Counted from the first letter of the stretch, positions 35,565 through 48,405 are shown. The stretch: 64,000 nt of DNA from Cordia subcordata (GCA_028554755.1 JAPTOF010000015.1:15165001-15229000); one strand, 5' to 3'. Made by a program: numbers and translations. The notes: a model not told the origin generated them from the sequence alone.

Positions 35565-37103
35565 ATACAACCCCCTGATAGGGGAGGACAAGGCCGTGGA
35601 AAATATGTCCATGGTAGTGGTCAAGCCCGTGGCAAATATGGTCATGGTGGTCGTGGCAGGGGAAATAAAGCCCCAGATTATTCCTATGCAAATAAAGCAC
35701 TGGAATTAGCTGTTGAGGAGGCAGAAGTTCGGAAAAATAGACTTTGAGCTCATAAGTTTGATATAAAACTTCCTCATCCCAGTTCACCAATATATTCAGA
35801 AACAATCAAGTTTCTTGAAGAACTGGAGAAAAAAGCAGGAGAAAGAAATATAAGTTCTTTCGCTTCAGCTCTGAATACAGAGTATGATTATTCTGTGCAA
35901 TATACTCAGAATTCTCAACAGGAAATAATCCTGTATCTCTCACAAAAGGATCTGACATATAAGCAGGATCTGTGGTTACTCATGCAAAAATATCTTGATG
36001 AGTTTTCTTTCCCAGCTCAGTCATATAAGACTAGGCATCATTATGAGAAAATTCTCATGGAAACCATGTCTGCTGATTTTGAACACTTCAAGAAAAATGG
36101 TAAGGCAGATATGATGTCCAAGGATATTGCTTATAGCAAGATCTCAATCAAAAGCATAATAAATGCTGAACAGTGGGGACTCTCAACACATAAATTGAAG
36201 TCCTATATGGTATCAACACAACAAGGTCCCATTCAATATTCATATTGGGATTATGTTGAAGCTTTCTCAAAGGTATTTTACTTTGAGAATGACTAGCACA
36301 AACATTCTTGATTCATGAAGATTGCTGGTATTGTACTCAATAAGGAGGTTCCATCTTGGTTTATAATTTGGTGGAATTTCTTTGGTCCAAGCCCAACCAT
36401 CCTTCCAGAACCATTCAAAAGACTATATACTGAATGGTTGGAATGTTCGCCGAAGGTCCAGAATCTTGAAGACCAACAACTATATGTTGAAGGCACGGCG
36501 TCAATGTATTTCTTTCTGGAATTTTCAATCCCTTGGATAGTTAGGCGGGTTCCAGAAGCAGGTCATGCAAATCAGCATATTCTGTGTTTAAAGAGGGTAT
36601 TCTTCTCAAAATTCTGGCATAAGATGATCCAGACAGATCCGACAACCCAGAAGTTACATTCCTAGGATCTGATTGGCGAGATTGAAGCTAAGCTCCAACA
36701 TTATAAGAAGGAGTTGCAGGAGAGGAAGAAGAAGATACTTCAAGAAGCTCCGACATCACCTTTTGAGCAGTTTGCAATCAGACTGCAGAAGGAGAATCCT
36801 ACAATTTCGTCACAGGAGATTATGATGGCGTATATGGATCAAATAAAGGAAGAAATGGTCCAGTTCACTCAAAAAGGTGAATCATCATCTTCGCCGTCAG
36901 AGATGTCAATGGAGATGTTACAACAACAGCAAGGAAGTCGATATTTTTGCCTTGTAGGTCAGACCCAGGATCCAGAGGAAAAAGGAAACTATTCCTTGGA
37001 AGACGTGTTCGAATCAGTCAAGGACGCGTTGAAGGGTCCACTTTAAATCAAGAAGACGCAGGAAGCATCTTCCAGCAGTTCGCCCAAACAGGATAAAGTT
37101 TAG
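35565..37103 (+). pseudogene. ORF2 remnant (plus-strand copy)
   Basis: The start codon position has ATA instead of ATG, five bases after the ORF1 stop. The order is the same as in EPRV-1 ORF2: Gly/Arg-rich GRGKYVHGSGQARGKYGHGG at about residues 7-26, KTRHHYEKIL, WFIIWWNFFGPSP, coiled coil (EIEAKLQHYKKELQERKKK), QKGESSSSPSEMSME, and the C-terminal end. In-frame stops occur near 35747, 36296, 36311, 36663 and 37046. Several match CAG/CAA-to-TAG/TAA, CGA-to-TGA or TGG-to-TGA changes. At the HKMIQTDP site this copy still has Gln, where the minus-strand units have a stop. Confidence 0.85.
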
Positions 37104-37816
37104 GGTTAGGTAGTGTCAGATTTGTCGTATAGGACAAATCACGTCTACTTTCTACTGTAGATAAACAGTAGGTTATTACTTTTTACTATTTGTAATTATT
37201 GTGTTTCCCGGATTCAAAATTTGTGAAGTCTGTGGAAAGTCGGATTTAATTTTTTTTCATGTCCGAGCAACCAAGTGTCTACAAAAGCCAAGTCTCGGAT
37301 CAGAGAGAAAAAGAGAGTATAGTTTTTTATTTTTCTCTTTATTATTGTAATCTTGTTTAAATTAATAAAAGCTCAACAGTTTTCGTTATAGGTACTGTTA
37401 TTTTTTATTTTCTGTCATTTTATTTTATTTTGTTACTGATCAGCCCAATGACAGGCTGAGACTCTGATGGATTAGAGTAATACCACCATACCATAAGAGC
37501 ATGTCTTAGGCCAATCTCAGACCGAGAGAATAACCTTCAAATACTCCACTGTCATCGTTAAGGTCTTAAGGTTAAGATATTTGAGATAAATTTGGAATTA
37601 TGGTCCAAAATATATAGATTGATCTTTGGAGTCACCCGGCCAGTTGCCGTTTGCCGTGGTTGAAGGCATGTTGGCATTTTGGCCTTTCCATTTGACTCAG
37701 ATGGAGACCTATCTATATATCAGGTAAAAGCCCCATGGTTCTACTCTTGATTTATCTCTAGATATAGCCTAAGCTTAAGAACTTATCTATGTCCGGGGAC
37801 TGCTGTTATTTGCGAT
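37104..37816 (+). promoter_or_regulatory. Intergenic/leader region of plus-strand copy
   Basis: Contains the GTCTACAAAAGCC degenerate TATA region near 37274, an AATAAAAGCTC polyadenylation-type signal near 37364, and a leader with CAGGTAAAAG near 37720. It ends at the palindrome centre. The C in the TATA box would probably weaken initiation. Confidence 0.7.
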
Positions 37817-37817
37817 C

Positions 37818-38463
37818 AAGAGTAGAACCATGGGGCTTTCACCCGATATATAGATAGGTCTCCATCTGAGTCAAAAGGAAAGGCCAAAACGCCAACACGC
37901 CCTCAACCACGGCAAACGGCAACTGGCCGAGCGACTCTAGAGATCAATCTATATATTTCGGACCATAATTCCAAATTTATCTCAGATATATCTTAACCTT
38001 AAGACCTTAACGATGACAGCGGAGTCTTTGAGGGTCATCCTCTAGGTCTGAGACTGGCCTAAGACATGCTCTTATGGTATGGTGGTATTACTCGAATCCA
38101 TCAGAGTCTCAGCCTGTCATTGGGCTGATCAGTAACAAAATAAAATAAAATGACAGAAAATAAAAAATAACAGTACCTATAACGAAAACTGTTGAGCTTT
38201 TATTAATTTAAACAAGATTACAATAATAAAGAGAAAAATAAAAAACTATACTCTCTTTTTCTCTCTGATCCGAGACTTGGCTTTTGTAGACACTTGGTTG
38301 CTCGGACATGAAAAAAAATTAAATCCGACTTTCCACAGACTTCACAAATTTTGAATCCGGGAAACACAATAATTACAAACAGTAAAACGTAAAAACCTAT
38401 GTTTATCTACAGTAGAAAGTAGACGTGATTTGTCCAATACGACAAATCTGACACTACCTGACC
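37818..38463 (-). promoter_or_regulatory. Unit 1 promoter/leader region
   Basis: Intergenic region after ORF2. The TATA position reads GTCTACAAAAGCC (minus, near 38280-38292), the same variant as in the plus arm. A polyadenylation-type AATAAAAGCTC lies near 38200. No PBS is present, because the unit ends at the palindrome centre. Confidence 0.7.
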
Positions 38464-39973
38464 CTAAACTTTATCCTGTTTGGGCGAACTGCTGGAAGAT
38501 GCTTCATGCGTCTTCTTGATTTGAAGCGGCCCTTCAACGCGCCCTGATCGATTCGAACACGTGTTCCAAGGAATAGTTTCTTCTTCCTCCGATCCTCGGT
38601 CCGACTGCAAGGCAAAAATATCGACTTTGCTGTTGTTGTAACATCTCCATTGACATCTCTGACGGCGAAGATGATGATTCACCTTTTTGAGTGAACTGGA
38701 CCATTTCTTCCTTTATTTGATCCATATACGCCATCATAATCTCCTGTGACGAAATTGTAGGATTCTCCTTCTGCAGTCTGATTGCAAACTGCTCAAAAGG
38801 TGATGTCGGAGCTTCTTGAAGTATCTTCTTCTTCCTCTCCTGCAACTCCTTCTTATAATGTTGGAGCTTAGCTTCAATCTCACTAATCAAATCCTAGGAA
38901 TGCAACTTCTTAGTTGTCGGTCTGTCTAGATCATCTTATGCCAGAATTTTGAGAAGAATACCCTCTTCAAACACGAAATATACTGATTTGCATGACCTAC
39001 TTCTGGAACCCACCTAACTATCCAAGGGATTGAAAATTCCAGAAAGAAATACATTGACGCCGCGCTTCAACACATTGTTGTTGGTCTTCATGATTCTGGA
39101 CCTTCGACAAACATTCCAACCATTCAGCATATAGTCCTCTCGTATGGTTCCGAAGGATGGTTGGGCTTGGACCAAAGAAATTCCACCAAATTATAAACCA
39201 AGATGGAACCTCCTTATTGAGTACAAGATCAGCAATCTTCACGAACCAAAAATGTTTGTGCTGGTCATTCTCAAAATAAAATACCTTTGAGAAAGCTTCA
39301 ACATAATCCCAATATGAATATTGAATGAGACCTTGTTGTGTTGATACCACATAGGACTTCAATTTATGTGTTGAGAGTCCCCACTGTTCAGCATTTATTA
39401 TGCTCTTGATTGAGATCTTGCTATAAGCAATATCCTTGGACATCATATCCGCTTACCATTTTTCTTGAAGTGTTCAAAATCAGCAAACATGGTTTCCATG
39501 AGAATTTTCTCATAACGATGCCTAGTCTTATATGATCGAAATGGGAAAGAAAACTCATTAAGATATTTTTACATGAGTAACCACGGATCCTCGCTTATAT
39601 GTCGATCCTTTTGTGAGAGCTACATGATTATTTCTGTTGAGAATTTCGAGTATATTGCACGTAATCATCATACTGTATTCAGAGTCAAGCGAAAGAACTT
39701 ATATTTCTTTCTCCGCTTTTTCTCCAGTTCTTCAAGAAACTTGATTGTTTCGAATATATTGGCGAGCTAGGATGAGGAAGTTTTATATCAAACTTCGAGC
39801 TCAAGTCTATTTTTCCAAATTCGCCTCCTCAACACTAATTCCATGCTTTATTTGCATAGGAATAATCTCGGCTTTATTTCCCGCCACGACCACCATGACC
39901 ATATTTGCCACGGCCTTGACCACTACCATGGACATATTTTCCACGGCCTTGTCCTCCCTATTAGGGATTGCAT
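38464..39973 (-). pseudogene. Unit 1 ORF2 remnant
   Basis: Start ATG 39973-39971, four bases after the ORF1 stop (39980-39978). The same ORF2 domains are recognisable (GRGKY-rich N-terminus, WFIIWWNFFGPSP near 39180, coiled coil near 38860-38810). There are in-frame stops at the MI*TDP and HS*DL positions and at the LLM*KYL and EIIM*LS positions, plus frameshifting indels concentrated at 38510-38620 and 39060-39960. Many of these indels lie on CTG/CAG triplets. Confidence 0.82.
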
Positions 39974-39977
39974 CACC

Positions 39978-42390
39978 CTACAAATATTCACGAGAAAGAA
40001 AATCAGCAAAGTATTATTCTTTCCTCGAATGTGTTTGATTTCAAAATCAAAAGGGGCTAAATTGGCTTGCCACCTTGTAAACATTTGTTTTGAAACATCA
40101 TGTTTGAAATCTTTATTAAACATGAATTTTGCAGATTGGCAATCGCTTTTATCAAAAAGCTTGATTAAGAAGATCGCCTTGAAATTTTAAAACACATTTG
40201 ACGATTGCAAGTATTTCTTTTGAAATAGTAGCATAATTTTTCTGGCTTGAATTCCATTTGCCAGAATGGAAAAGAACAAGATATTCTTGTTTTGTAAAAG
40301 GGTGAACTTGTTTGAGCACTCCTCCATAGCCAATATCCGACGACGCTCCACAATTTATACCATCGTGGATTCTCTAACATTAAACAAGGCAACTGTTTGA
40401 CCTTAGATTTGATCACTCTCACTGCCTCAGTATGACTATCTGACCAAGGGGAAGGGGATTTCCTAAGTCTATCATATAAAATAGCAGTATCTGCAGCCAA
40501 GTTTTTATAATAAGGCTGAATATAATTTAAACTGCCTAAAAATCTTTGTAATTGTTTTTTATCCACAATTATATTTGGAAATTTAGAAGCAAATTCAATA
40601 CTTCTATCAATAGGAATTATTTTTCCATCTTCAATAAAATAACCAAGAAATCTAATTTTAGATTGAAAAACCTGCATTTTTGGTTTAGAAATAACTAACC
40701 CATTTTGAATAACAATCTTTTAAAAATATCCAAATGTTTGAAATGGGTTTTAATGTCTTTTGAAAATACCAAGACATCATCAATATAAACAACCATAAAA
40801 TCACTATAAGGTATGAATATATCATTCATAATATTTTGAAATTCAGAAGGTGCATTTTTTAATCCAAATGGCATAACATTCCATTCAAAATGACCAAAAG
40901 GTACAACAAATGCAGTTTTATACTTATCTTCTTCAACTACCTGTATTTGATAGTATCCTGATTTCATATCAAAATTTGAAAATACACAAGCATCATGTAC
41001 CCTATCAATAAGATCTTTTTTATTGGGAATAGGGTATCTAATCCATTTAAGAACTTTATTAAGAGGTTTATAATTAACGACTAACCTTGGAGTTCCTCTT
41101 TCAATTTTAGATTTTTTATTAACATAAAATCCTGCACAACTCCAAGGTGAACTAGATTTTCTAGTTAATCCTTTATGAAGGAAAGTATTTATTTCTTCCT
41201 TACATCTTCCTAATTCTTCACTACTCATCTGACATGGTCGAGATTTAGTGGTTATATTTCTTTCATCAAAATTATCCACATAAGGTAAAGATACAATATG
41301 TTTCTTCCTATCCCAAAATGCAAAAGGATGGTCAAGACAAATATCTGCAGAGAATTGATTTATTATCAATTTTATTTTTTCCTGTAATTTTGGATTATTT
41401 AACTTTTCCTTTATTGTTAAGGTGTTAATTTCTTGTTTGAGATAATTTAATTGATTACCTTTTGCTTTAATTAATTCCACCATCTCATTATGAACTCTAG
41501 TTATTGGGTCCTTAATAAATTTGAATTTTATATCAGATCCTTCAAAACTACCTATTATACCATTAGTAGTTATCTCCTTAATTGGGAAGATTTTGTGAAG
41601 GAAAGGAGTACCTAAAATGACCTGATTTGTCATATTTCTAACTAAAACAAAGCTAGTAGTAATAGACTGTTTATCCTGACAAATATAGGCTTGAGATAAT
41701 TTATATAAAATCTCCATTTTATTCCCACTTGTAGAAGATAAAGAATGGGTGGTTTTTTCAAAATATTTTGCTGGAATAAGACCTTCCTGGATACAATTAA
41801 GGTCTGCGCCACTATCTATTAGTGCGATTAATTCTTTTCTGAATTCTCCTCTTATTAAGAGAGTTATCTTGACTAACCATTTTTGTGAAGTTATATACTC
41901 CATCTTACCTAAAAATGGTTCTAATTCCTGATTACTAGATTGTCCTAAAGATTCCTGGACTATAGTCTTACCCTTATCCAGACTATCTATCCTATCATTT
42001 ATTCTACCTAATTGGGTTTTTATTTGAGTATTTTCTTGAGACAATATTTTCATCTCAGTTTTCAGGTTATTAACTTCTATTTGAAGATCCTGAATAGTAG
42101 TTACAGACGCTACTGATGAAGAAATATTATGTTTTTCTGCTAACCTTTTCTTAACTTTTGTTAGAGTATAAGGTACAAATTTTTGAGTTTCCTGGATACT
42201 TATTTCTTCAGGTTCTTTTAATTTTCCTAAAGATTCTAGAATTTTATTTCTAACCTCAGAATCTTTAACTATTCTAAGAAGTTCAATGATATTATCATTG
42301 GTTAAAACATACAATTGAAATTATTTTAATTTTAACAGAAATTGGTAATAATTATTATCTTCTTCACTTTTTATTTTATATTATTATTTT
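39978..42390 (-). pseudogene. Unit 1 polyprotein segment: linker-PR-RT-RNase H
   Basis: The open segment 42314-40695 (539 codons) includes a coiled-coil linker (residues about 75-105) and protease DSGAD at 167-171. It continues with NQVILGTPFLHKIFPI and RT with FGLKNAPSEF and YIDDVLVFS at about 510-518. The frame then slips at a T-run near 40721 (4 T where unit 3 has 5). Downstream pieces (40677-40165) encode the RT connection region and LQRFLGSLNY, then RNase H to the stop at 39980-39978. MP and CP are absent: the segment starts in the CP-PR linker at a junction near 42390. This is the least damaged protease-RT of units 1-4 except for the slip. Confidence 0.88.
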
Positions 42391-42728
42391 TTACCTGATA
42401 TATAGAAAGGTCTCCATCTGAGTCAAAAGGAAAGGCCAAACGCCAACACGCCTTCAACCACGGCAAACGGCAACTGGTCGGGTGACTCCAAAGAAGTTCA
42501 GAAAAATAGACTTCAAGCTCAGAAGTTTATATAAAACTTCCTCATCCCAGTTCACCAATATATTCAGAAACAATCAAGTTTCTTGAAGAACTGGAGAGAA
42601 AAGCAGGAGAAAGAAATATAAGTTCTTTCGCTTCAGCTCTGAATACAGAGTATGATGATTCTGTGCAATATACTCAGAATTCTCATCAGGAAATAATCCT
42701 GCATCTTTCACAGATCCAGACATTCAAG
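42391..42728. repeat. Junction module 1: leader fragment + inverted ORF2 fragment
   Basis: 42391-42490 matches the leader (GATATATAGAAAGGTCTCCATC onwards in the plus direction; minus-sense). 42492-42712 is an ORF2 fragment in plus orientation corresponding to 35727-35945 of the plus copy. Then about 15 bp of filler lead into the next unit at CCGCAAATAACAG (42729). This fragment keeps a CTGCATCTTTCACA reading where the array ORF2s have a stop codon. Confidence 0.85.
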
Positions 42729-43436
42729 ACCGCAAATAACAGCAGTCCGCGGACATAGATGAGTCCTTAAGATTAGGCTATATCTAGAGATAAATCAAGA
42801 GTAGAATAATGGGGCTTTTACATGATATATAGATAGGTCTCCATCTGAGTCAAAAGGAAAGGCCAAAACGCCAACACGCCATCAACCACGGCAAACGGCA
42901 ACTGGACGAGCGACTCTAGAGATCAATCTATATATTTCGGACCATAATTCCAAATTTATCTCAGATATATCTTAACCTTAAGACCTTAACGATGACAGCG
43001 GAGTCTTTGAGGGTCATCCTCTAGGTCCGAGGCGGCCTAAGACATGCTCTTATGGTATGGTGGTATTACTCGAATCCATCAGAGTCTCAGCCTGTCATTG
43101 GGCTGATCAATAACAAAATAAAATAAAATGACAAAAAATAAAAAATAACAGTACCTGTAACAAAAACTGTTGAGCTTTTATTAATTTAAACAAGATTACA
43201 ATAATAAAGAGAAAAATAAAAAACTACACTCTCCTCCTCTCTCTGATCTGAGACTTGGCTTTTATAGACACTTGGTTGCTCGGACATGCAACAAAAATTA
43301 AATCCAACTTTCCACGGACTTCACAAATTTTGAATCCGGGAAACACAATAATTACAAACAAGAAACGTAAAAACCTATGTTTATCTACGAGAAAGTAGAC
43401 GTGATTTGTCCAATACGACAAATCGACACTACGACC
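42729..43436 (-). promoter_or_regulatory. Unit 2 promoter/leader region
   Basis: Canonical TATA (GTCTATAAAAGCC, minus 43269-43257) with an AATAAAA polyadenylation-type signal about 85 bp downstream near 43180. It ends at the CCGCAAATAACAG landmark about 20 bp before where the PBS would be. Confidence 0.75.
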
Positions 43437-44952
43437 CTAAACTTTATCCTGTTTGGGCGAATCGGAAGATGCTTCATGCGTCTTCTTGATTTGAAGCGGC
43501 CCTTCAACGCGTCCTTGATCGATTCGAACACGTGTTCCAAGGAATAGTTTCCTTCTTCCTCCGATCTCCGGTCCGACTGCAAGGCAAAAATATCGACTCC
43601 TTGCTATTGTTGTGACATCTCCATTGACATCTCGACGGCGAAGATGATGATTCACCTTTTCGAGTGAATCGACCATTTCTTCCTTTATTTGATCCATATA
43701 CACCATCATCATCTCTGTGATTTAAATTGTAGGATTCTCCTTCTGCAGTCTGATTGCAAACTGCTCAAAAGGTGATGTCGGAGCTTCTTGAAGTATCTTC
43801 TTCTTCCTCTCCTGCAACTCCTTCTTATAATGTTGGAGCTTAGCTTCAATCTCGCCAATCAGATCCTAGGAATGTAACTTCTGGGTTGTCGGATCTGTCT
43901 AGATCATCTTATGCCGAATTTTGAGAAGAATACCCTCTTCAAACACGAAATATACTGATTTGCATGACCTACTTCTGGAACCCACCTAACTATCCAAGGG
44001 ATTGAAAATTCCAGAAAGAAATACATTGACGCCGCGCCTTCAACACATTGTTGTTGGTCTTCATGATTCTGGACCTTCGACAAACATTCCAACCATTCAG
44101 CATATAGTCCTCTGTATGGTTCTGGAAGGATGGTTGGGCTTGGACCAAAGAAATTCCACCAAATTATAAACCAAGATGGAACCTCCTTATTGAGTACATC
44201 AGCAATCTTCACGAACCAAAAATGTTTGTGCTGGTCATTCTCAAAATAAAATACCTTTGAGAAAGCTTCAACATAATCCCAATATGAATATTGAATGAGA
44301 CCTTGTTGTGTTGATACCACATAGGACTTCAATTTATGTGTTGAGAGTCCCCACTGTTCAGCATTTATTATGCTCTTGATTGAGATCTTGCTATAAGCAA
44401 TATCCTTGGACATCATATCGCCTTACCATTTTTCTTGAAGTGTTCAAAATCAGCAAACATGGTTTCCATGAGAATTTTCTCATAACGATGCCTAGTCTTA
44501 TATGACTGAGCTGGGAAAGAAAACTAATTAAGATATTTTTACATGAGTAACCCCGGATCCTGCTTATATGTCAGATCCTTTTGTGAGAGCTACATGATTA
44601 TTTCCTGTTGAGAATTCTGAGTATATTGCACAGAATCATCATACTGTATTCAGAGGCGAAAGAACTTATATTTCTTTCTCCGCTTTTTCTCCAGTTCTTC
44701 AAGAAACTTGATTGTTTCTGAATATATTGGCGAGCTAGGATGAGGAAGTTTTATATCAAACTTCTGAGCTCGAAGTCTATTTTTCCGAAATTCTGCCTCC
44801 TCAACAGCTAATTCCAGTGCTTTATTTGCATAGGAATAATCTCGGGCTTTATTTCCCCTGCCACGACCACCATGACCATATTTGCCACGGCCTTGACCAC
44901 TACCATGGACATATTTTCCACGGCCTTGTCCTCCCCTATTAGGGGATTGCAT
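43437..44952 (-). pseudogene. Unit 2 ORF2 remnant
   Basis: ATG at 44952-44950, ORF1 stop at 44959-44957. The domains are the same as in the other copies. The C-terminal third (43437-43700) carries many 1-3-bp changes on CTG/CAG triplets, for example TCTGG read as TCCG. It shares the MI*TDP stop with units 1, 3, 4 and 5. The segment 44416-43904 (170 codons) stays open through the WWNFFGPSP block. Confidence 0.82.
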
Positions 44953-44956
44953 CACC

Positions 44957-47361
44957 CTACAAATATTCACGAGAAAGAAAATCAGGCAAAGTATTATTCT
45001 TTCCTGAATGTGTTTGATTTCAAAATCAAAAGGGGCTAAATTGGCTTGCCACCTTGTAAACATTTGTTTTGAAATATTATGTTTTAAATCTTTATTAAAC
45101 ATTTATTTTGCAGATTTGCAATCATTATTTATAAAAAACTGTTGATTAAGAAGATCGTCTTGAAATTTTAAAACACATTTGACGATTGCAAGTATTTCTT
45201 TTGAAATAGTAGCATAATTTTTCTGGCTTGAATTCCATTTGCCAGAATGGAAAAGAACAAGATATTCTTGTTTTGTAAAAGGGTGAACTTGTTTGAGCAC
45301 TCCTCCATAGCCAATATCGACGTACGGTCTCCACAATTTATACCATCGTGGATTCTCTAACATTAAACAAGGCAACCGTTTGACCTTAGATTTGATCACT
45401 CTCACCGCCTCGATGACTATCTCGACCAAGGGAAGGGATTTCCTAAGTCTATCATATAAAATAGCGATTCTGCCAAGTTTTTATAATAAGGCTGAATATA
45501 ATTTAAACTGCCTAAAAATCTTTGTAATTGTTTTTTATCCACAATTATATTTGGAAATTTAGAAGCAAATTCAATACTTCTATCAATAGGAATTATTTTT
45601 CCATCTTCAATAAAATAACCAAGAAATCTAATTTTAGATTGAAAAACCTGCATTTTTGGTTTAGAAATAACTAACCCATTTTGAATAACAATCTTTTAAA
45701 AATATCCAAATGTTTGAAATGGGTTTTAATGTCTTTTGAAAATACCAAGACATCATCAATATAAACAACCATAAAATCACTATAAGGTATGAATATATCA
45801 TTCATAATATTTTGAAATTCAGAAGGTGCATTTTTTAATCCAAATGGCATAACATTCCATTCAAAATGACCAAAAGGTACAACAAATGCGCTTTTATACT
45901 TATCTTCTTCAACTACTGTATTTGATAGTATCCGATTTCATATCAAAATTTGAAAATACACAAGCATCATGTACCCTATCAATAAGATCTTTTTATTGGG
46001 AATAGGTATCTAATCCATTTAAGAACTTTATTAAGAGGTTTATAATTAACGACTAACCTTGGAGTTCCTCTTTCAATTTTAGATTTTTTATTAACATAAA
46101 ATCCTGCACAACTCCAAGGTGAACTAGATTTTCTAGTTAATCCTTTATGAAGGAAAGTATTTATTTCTTCCTTACATCTTCCTAATTCTTCACTACTCAT
46201 CTGACATGGTCGAGATTTAGTGGTTATATTTCTTTCATCAAAATTATCCACATAAGGTAAAGATACAATATGTTTCTTCCTATCCCAAAATGCAAAAGGA
46301 TGGTCAGCACAAATATCTGCAGAGAATTGATTTATTATCAATTTTATTTTTTCCTGTAATTTTGGATTATTTAACTTTTCCTTTATTGTTAAGGTGTTAA
46401 TTTCTTGTTTGAGATAATTTAATTGATTACCTTTTGCTTTAATTAATTCCACCATCTCATTATGAACTCTAGTTATTGGGTCCTTAATAAATTTGAATTT
46501 TATATCAGATCCTTCAAAACTACCTATTATACCATTAGTAGTTATCTCCTTAATTGGGAAGATTTTGTGAAGGAAAGGAGTACCTAAAATGACCTGATTT
46601 GTCATATTTCTAACTAAAACAAAGCTAGTAGTAATAGACTGCTTATCCCGACAAATATAGGCTTGAGATAATTAATATAAAATCTCCATTATATTCCCAC
46701 TTGTAGAAGATAAAGAAAGGGTAGTTTTTTCAAAATAAATTGCTGTAATAAAAAATTCATGGATACAATTAAGGTCTGCGCCACTATCTATTAGTGCGAT
46801 TAATTCTTTTCTGAATTCTCCTCTTATTAAGAGAGTTATCTTGACTAACCATTTTTGTGAAGTTATATACTCCATCTTACCTAAAAATGGTTCTAATTCC
46901 TGATTACTAGATTGTCCTAAAGATTCCTGGACTATAGTCTTACCCTTATCCAGACTATCTATCCTATCATTTATTCTACCTAATTGGGTTTTTATTTGAG
47001 TATTTTCTTGAGACAATATTTTCATCTCAGTTTTCAGGTTATTAACTTCTATTTGAAGATCCTGAATAGTAGTTACAGACGCTACTGATGAAGAAATATT
47101 ATGTTTTTCTGCTAACCTTTTCTTAACTTTTGTTAGAGTATAAGGTACAAATTTTTGAGTTTCCTGGATACTTATTTCTTGAGTTCTTTTAATTTTCCTA
47201 AAGATTCTAGAATTTTATTTCTAACCTCAGAATCTTTAACTATTCTAAGAAGTTCAATGATATTATCATTGGTTAAAACATTCAATTGAAATTCTTTGAA
47301 TTGTGACAGAAGTTGGTAATAATTATTATCTTCTTCACTTTGTATTTTATATTATCATTTT
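44957..47361 (-). pseudogene. Unit 2 polyprotein segment: linker-PR-RT-RNase H
   Basis: Collinear with unit 1. Breaks include a substitution-dense patch at about 46670-46760 in the protease, homopolymer slips near 45998 and 46008, and CTG-site losses near 45918. Further indels lie at 45320-45475, with a T-run slip near 45694. A second substitution patch sits at 45065-45150 in RNase H. YIDD and FGLKNAPSEF are still encoded near 45760-45840. Confidence 0.85.
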
Positions 47362-47693
47362 TTACCTGATATATAGAAAGGTCTCCATCTGAGTCAAAAG
47401 GAAAGGCCAAAACGCCAACACGCCTTCAACCACGGCAAACGGCAATCGGTCGGGTGACTCCAAAGAAGTTCAGAAAAATAGACTTCAAGCTCGAAGTTTA
47501 TATAAAACTTCCTCATCGATTCACCAATATATTCGAAACAATCAAGTTTCTTGAAGAACTGAGAGAAAAGCAGAGAAAGAAATATAAGTTCTTTCGCTTC
47601 AGCTCTGAATACAGAGTATGATGATTACTGCAATATACTCAGAATTCTCATCAGGAAATAATCCTGCATCTTTCACAGATCCAGACATTCAAG
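47362..47693. repeat. Junction module 2
   Basis: Leader fragment (47362-47463) followed by the inverted ORF2 fragment (about 47466-47685), the same breakpoints as module 1. Several CAG/CTG sites are shortened compared with module 1, for example CCCAGTTC read as CGATTC. Confidence 0.85.
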
Positions 47694-48405
47694 ACCGCAA
47701 ATAACAGCAGTCCGCGGACATAGATGAGTCCTTAAGCTTAGGCTATATCTAGAGATAAATCAAGAGTAGAATCATGGGGCTTTTACCTGATATATAGATA
47801 GGTCTCCATCTGAGTCAAAAGGAAAGGCCAAAACGCCAACACGCCCTCAACCACGGCAAACGGCAACTGGCCGAGCGACTCTAGAGATCAATCTATATAT
47901 TTCGGACCATAATTCCAAATTTATCTCAGATATATCTTAACCTTAAGACCTTAACGATGACAGCGGAGTCTTTGAGGGTCATCCTCTAGGTCTGAGGCGG
48001 CCTAAGACATGCTCTTATGGTATGGTGGTATTACTAGAATCCATCAGAGTCTCAGCCTGTCATTGGGCTGATCAATAACAAAATAAAATAAAATGACAAA
48101 AAATAAAAAATAACAGTACCTGTAACAAAAACTGTTGAGCTTTTATTAATTTAAACAAGATTACAATAATAAAGAAAAATAAAAAACTACACTCTCCTCC
48201 TCTCTCTGATCTGAGACTTGGCTTTTATAGACACTTGGTTGCTCGGACATGCAACAAAAATTAAATCCAACTTTCCACGGACTTCACAAATTTTGAATCC
48301 GGGAAACACAATAATTACAAACAGTAAAACGTAAAAACCTATGTTTATCTACAGTAGAAAGTAGACGTGATTTGTCCAATACGACAAATCTGACACTACC
48401 TGACC
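47694..48405 (-). promoter_or_regulatory. Unit 3 promoter/leader region
   Basis: Canonical TATA (GTCTATAAAAGCC, minus about 48232-48220) and the polyadenylation-type signal near 48145. Same 3' limit as the other units. Confidence 0.75.

Larger units (their letters stand above)
35293..37816 (+). mobile_element. Plus-strand partial EPRV (RNase H-ORF2-leader), left arm of palindrome
   Basis: A second-lineage viral fragment in the opposite orientation to everything to its right. It begins inside RNase H (NYATISKEIL), passes the ORF1 stop (35558-35560), ORF2 (35565-37103) and the intergenic region, and ends in the leader at TGCTGTTATTTGCG near 37816. There it joins an inverted copy. It shares with array unit 1 a TACAAAA variant of the TATA box (near 37274-37282), unlike units 2-5. 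Confidence 0.88.
35293..40335. repeat. Large tail-to-tail inverted repeat (palindrome), centre near 37816
   Basis: Plus arm 35293-37816 and minus arm ~37818-40210 carry RNase H, ORF2 and leader in opposite orientation. They face each other with their leader ends. At the centre the plus arm reaches TGCTGTTATTTGCG while the minus arm begins ATCAAGAGTAGAACCATGGG, so about 70 bp near the centre are unpaired. The arms share a TATA-box variant absent from other units. Confidence 0.88.
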
